Positions 7,156-9,833 of a stretch of DNA of 9,833 bases are shown in pieces (positions within the stretch are counted from its first letter, which is position 1; every line of letters begins with the position of its first letter). Both the position numbers and the translations under genes were made by a program. This DNA comes from Pseudomonadota bacterium (lineage in GTDB: Bacteria; Pseudomonadota; Alphaproteobacteria; Rhizobiales; Rhizobiaceae): the NCBI GenBank assembly GCA_023419535.1, contig JAEZXX010000096.1, positions 1-9,833 of the forward strand. The letters run 5' to 3'. The notes under the pieces were generated by a model that saw nothing but the letters and a program-made list of their open reading frames with translations, searched no databases and had not been told where the DNA came from.

Positions 7156-8006
7156 CGAAGCTCCGGCATGACGTAGCGCGCTTCGACCCCGAGGTCGGCG
7201 AGCGCACGCGACAGGCCTGCGACGTCCTCCCGGAAGGCGGCGAGCTCCTCGCGGTGGATGCCCTCCTGCACGAAGAGGACGTCGGCACCGATGGTGGCGG
7301 CTCCCTTCACGTCCGTGTGGAGGCCGTCGCCGATGCACAAGACGCGCGGGTCGGTGAGCCCGGAGCGCTCCAGCGCCACCTGATAGATCGGCGCGTGCGG
7401 TTTGCCGGCGAGCGCGACCTCGCCCCCGAGCGCGGCATAGGCCTGCCCGAGCGCCCCGGCGCAGTAGATCAGCTTTTCGCCCCGATGGACGACGATGTCG
7501 GGATTGGCGCAGATCATCGGCAGGCCGCGTGCGGCGAGCCGCGACAGGAGATCGGCGTAGTCGGCCGGGGTCTCCTCCTCGTCGCGCACGAGGCCGGTCA
7601 CGACGACGACCTCCGCCTCGTCTTCCCCGACCGGCTCGACGCCGAGCCCCTCGTAGAGGTCGAGGTCGCGATCGAGGCCGACATGAAGGATTTTCTTCGG
7701 CCCGGCGGCGATCAGCGCGCGCGTCGCGTCGCCCGAGGTGACGATCCCGTCATAGGCCTCGCGCGAGACGTTCAGCGCGTCGAGCTGGGCGACGACGCCG
7801 GCGAAGGGGCGCGGAGAATTGGTGACGAGGACGACCTTCGGCCCCGCCGCGCGGGCCGCACGCAGCGCAGCTTCCGCGGGAGGCGACTTCACGCGCCCGT
7901 CGTGGACGACGCCCCACACGTCGCACAGGAGAAGATCGTAGTCGCCGGCGACCTCGGACAGGGACGAGAGGGAGACGAGTTCGGCCGGTCGCATCTGAAC
8001 TCTCAT
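7152..8006 (-). CDS. HAD-superfamily class IIA hydrolase (TIGR01459-like)
   Basis: The protein is 284 residues if it starts at the ATG at 8006. HAD motifs are visible. Motif I is LLLCDVWGVVHDG (nucleophile D29; the usual second Asp of DxD is W31). Motif II is VTNS (61-64). The motif III lysine is K202 in AGKPHAPIY. Motif IV is GDGLHTD (226-232). The large cap between motifs II and III is of the class IIA (NagD/PGP-like) type. The DVWGV variant is characteristic of an alphaproteobacterial subfamily (TIGR01459) whose substrate I do not know. The C-terminal TGA overlaps the ribF ATG, so a phosphatase role on a flavin or sugar phosphate is a reasonable guess, but inference only. ATG 7994, four codons in, has GAGAG five bases upstream and may be the true start; ATG 8006 has AAAGG directly abutting it, which is too close. 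It is probably the first gene of the leftward operon. Confidence 0.9.
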   Translation of the reverse strand: MRVQMRPAELVSLSSLSEVAGDYDLLLCDVWGVVHDGRVKSPPAEAALRAARAAGPKVVLVTNSPRPFAGVVAQLDALNVSREAYDGIVTSGDATRALIAAGPKKILHVGLDRDLDLYEGLGVEPVGEDEAEVVVVTGLVRDEEETPADYADLLSRLAARGLPMICANPDIVVHRGEKLIYCAGALGQAYAALGGEVALAGKPHAPIYQVALERSGLTDPRVLCIGDGLHTDVKGAATIGADVLFVQEGIHREELAAFREDVAGLSRALADLGVEARYVMPELR

Positions 8007-8039
8007 CCTTTCGCACTCGGAACGTCCGCCGAGCTGTCG

Positions 8040-8057
8040 GGAGCCGTCGGCGGCTCC
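8040..8057 (-). other. Perfect 7-bp hairpin at the 5' end of the HAD-ribF leader
   Basis: GGAGCCG (8040-8046) pairs perfectly with CGGCTCC (8051-8057) across a four-base loop. It lies directly downstream, in the leftward direction, of the -10 candidate at 8061-8066. The expected transcript start (about 8054) falls at its edge, so it would be a 5'-terminal stem or a small operator dyad. Confidence 0.35.
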
Positions 8058-8060
8058 GAG

Positions 8061-8089
8061 CCGATAGTCAGCACGGGCTCCGCGGTCAA
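8061..8089 (-). promoter_or_regulatory. Sigma-70-like promoter for the HAD hydrolase-ribF operon
   Basis: Read leftward, TTGACC (8084-8089) and TATCGG (8061-8066) are separated by 17 bases. The -35 matches the consensus in five of six positions; the -10 is weaker. The start would be near 8054, about 50 bases before the gene. It is divergent from, and about 80 bases away from, the groES promoter. Confidence 0.5.
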
Positions 8090-8165
8090 GGAAGAGAGGC
8101 CCCGCGAGCGGCCCCTCGGCGCACGAAACGAAAGGTGGGACGGCCGCTTCGAAACCGGCGCGAAC

Positions 8166-8195
8166 CTTGACACAGGTCCCTTCTATCGCCTATCT
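8166..8195 (+). promoter_or_regulatory. Alpha-type RpoH (sigma-32) heat-shock promoter of groESL
   Basis: CTTGAC (8166-8171) and CCTATCT (8189-8195), 17 bases apart, match the alphaproteobacterial sigma-32 pattern (CTTGA, then CYTATNT). TTGACA at 8167-8172 is also a perfect housekeeping -35, so sigma-70 could use the same site. Transcription would begin near 8202, at the edge of the CIRCE element. Confidence 0.75.
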
Positions 8196-8203
8196 CGGCG
8201 CCG

Positions 8204-8230
8204 TTAGCACTCGACCTCGTTGAGTGCCAA
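8204..8230 (+). promoter_or_regulatory. CIRCE element, HrcA operator of groESL
   Basis: The left arm TTAGCACTC (8204-8212) is exact. A 9-base spacer follows, then the right arm GAGTGCCAA (8222-8230), which differs from the consensus GAGTGCTAA at one base. HrcA binding here, just downstream of the promoter, blocks transcription in the absence of heat stress. Position and spacer length are canonical. Confidence 0.95.
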
Positions 8231-8278
8231 TCTCTTCCGCCGGCCTGCCCGGCGTTCCAATAGCGAAGGTTTCAATCG

Positions 8279-8575
8279 ATGGCCAACGTGAATTTCCGTC
8301 CCCTGCACGACCGCGTCGTGGTTCGCCGCGTCGAGTCCGAGTCGAAGACGGCCGGCGGGATCATCATCCCGGACACCGCCAAGGAGAAGCCGCAGGAAGG
8401 CGAGATCGTCGCCGTCGGCGCGGGCGCGCGCGACGAGACCGGCAAGGTCAACCCGCTGGAGGTCAAGGCCGGCGACCGCATCCTGTTCGGCAAGTGGTCG
8501 GGCACCGAGATCAAGCTCGGCGGCGAGGACCTCCTCATCATGAAGGAATCCGACATCCTGGGGATCGTCGGCTGA
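8279..8575 (+). CDS. groES: Co-chaperonin GroES (Cpn10)
   Basis: The 98-residue protein forms the heptameric lid of the GroEL folding chamber in the cytoplasm. It starts with the typical FRPLHDRVVVRRVE, has the mobile loop around residues 17-33 including the GGIIIP contact segment that binds GroEL, and ends with the usual ESDILGIVG. The length is that of the family. GAAGG at 8265-8269, nine bases before the ATG, serves as ribosome site. It is the first gene of groESL, under the RpoH-type promoter and CIRCE operator just upstream. groEL follows after 87 bases in the same direction. Confidence 0.98.
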   Translation: MANVNFRPLHDRVVVRRVESESKTAGGIIIPDTAKEKPQEGEIVAVGAGARDETGKVNPLEVKAGDRILFGKWSGTEIKLGGEDLLIMKESDILGIVG

Positions 8576-8626
8576 TCCTTCGGACAGCGTTCCACCCCTC
8601 CATTCTCAAACCCTAACGAGTGACGC

Positions 8627-8640
8627 GGTCCTTTCGGACC
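8627..8640 (+). other. groES-groEL intercistronic hairpin, possible mRNA processing site
   Basis: GGTCC (8627-8631) and GGACC (8636-8640) form a perfect 5-bp stem with a TTTC loop, nine bases before the groEL ribosome site. From the literature I recall that the Agrobacterium tumefaciens groESL transcript is cleaved between the two genes during heat shock. A similar role is inferred here from position only. Confidence 0.4.
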
Positions 8641-8648
8641 CACGCTTC

Positions 8649-8655
8649 AGGAGAG
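8649..8655 (+). promoter_or_regulatory. Strong groEL ribosome binding site
   Basis: AGGAGAG lies seven bases before the ATG at 8663. It is the best Shine-Dalgarno sequence I noticed in the window, and clearly better than that of groES. This fits the need for more GroEL (14 subunits) than GroES. Confidence 0.7.
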
Positions 8656-8662
8656 AACCAAA

Positions 8663-9833
<1,171 letters not shown>

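Noticed and set aside
7156..7338. An N-terminal extension of RibF of 61 residues.
   Set aside because: It overlaps the HAD hydrolase gene, is Arg-rich out-of-frame sequence, and the ATG at 7155 gives the normal family N-terminus.

Overview
The window is high-GC DNA from an alphaproteobacterium, most likely of the order Hyphomicrobiales (Rhizobiales). The main grounds are the gene order groES-groEL, then divergently a HAD-IIA hydrolase, ribF and ileS; a heat-shock promoter of the alphaproteobacterial sigma-32 form combined with a CIRCE operator; and the character of the proteins. I cannot name the genus. All genes look like core chromosomal genes. I see no insertion sequence, phage gene, CRISPR array, tRNA or rRNA.

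Left part (1-2124): a 23S rRNA pseudouridine synthase of the RluB/RsuA family is read leftward and runs off the window. It carries an unusually long Arg/Gly-rich N-terminal extension of about 215 residues with tandem 15-residue repeats. It is divergent from tadA, the tRNA adenosine deaminase that makes wobble inosine. tadA converges on the next gene.

Middle part (2125-8006, all leftward): in transcription order, a HAD-IIA family hydrolase, ribF (bifunctional FMN/FAD synthesis), ileS (isoleucyl-tRNA synthetase) and a small lipoprotein gene of unknown function. The hydrolase and ribF overlap by ATGA and are surely cotranscribed. A 236-base gap separates ribF from ileS. It holds a perfect 11-bp inverted repeat enclosing GC-rich hairpins, possibly a structured leader of ileS. 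The 154-base gap between ileS and the lipoprotein gene holds a good sigma-70-like promoter with a dyad exactly in its spacer.

Right part (8007-9833): a 272-base divergent control region carries a promoter for the leftward operon and, for groESL, an alpha-type RpoH promoter followed by a CIRCE element (HrcA operator). groES is complete. groEL is cut by the window edge after 390 codons, and its codon use changes sharply near codon 80.

I found no clearly undescribed multi-gene system. The most useful leads are the ileS leader structure, a 9-base word shared by the intergenic regions around ileS, the codon-use break in groEL, the HAD hydrolase coupled to ribF, and the repeat extension of the pseudouridine synthase. 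No stretch longer than 300 bases lacks a gene.
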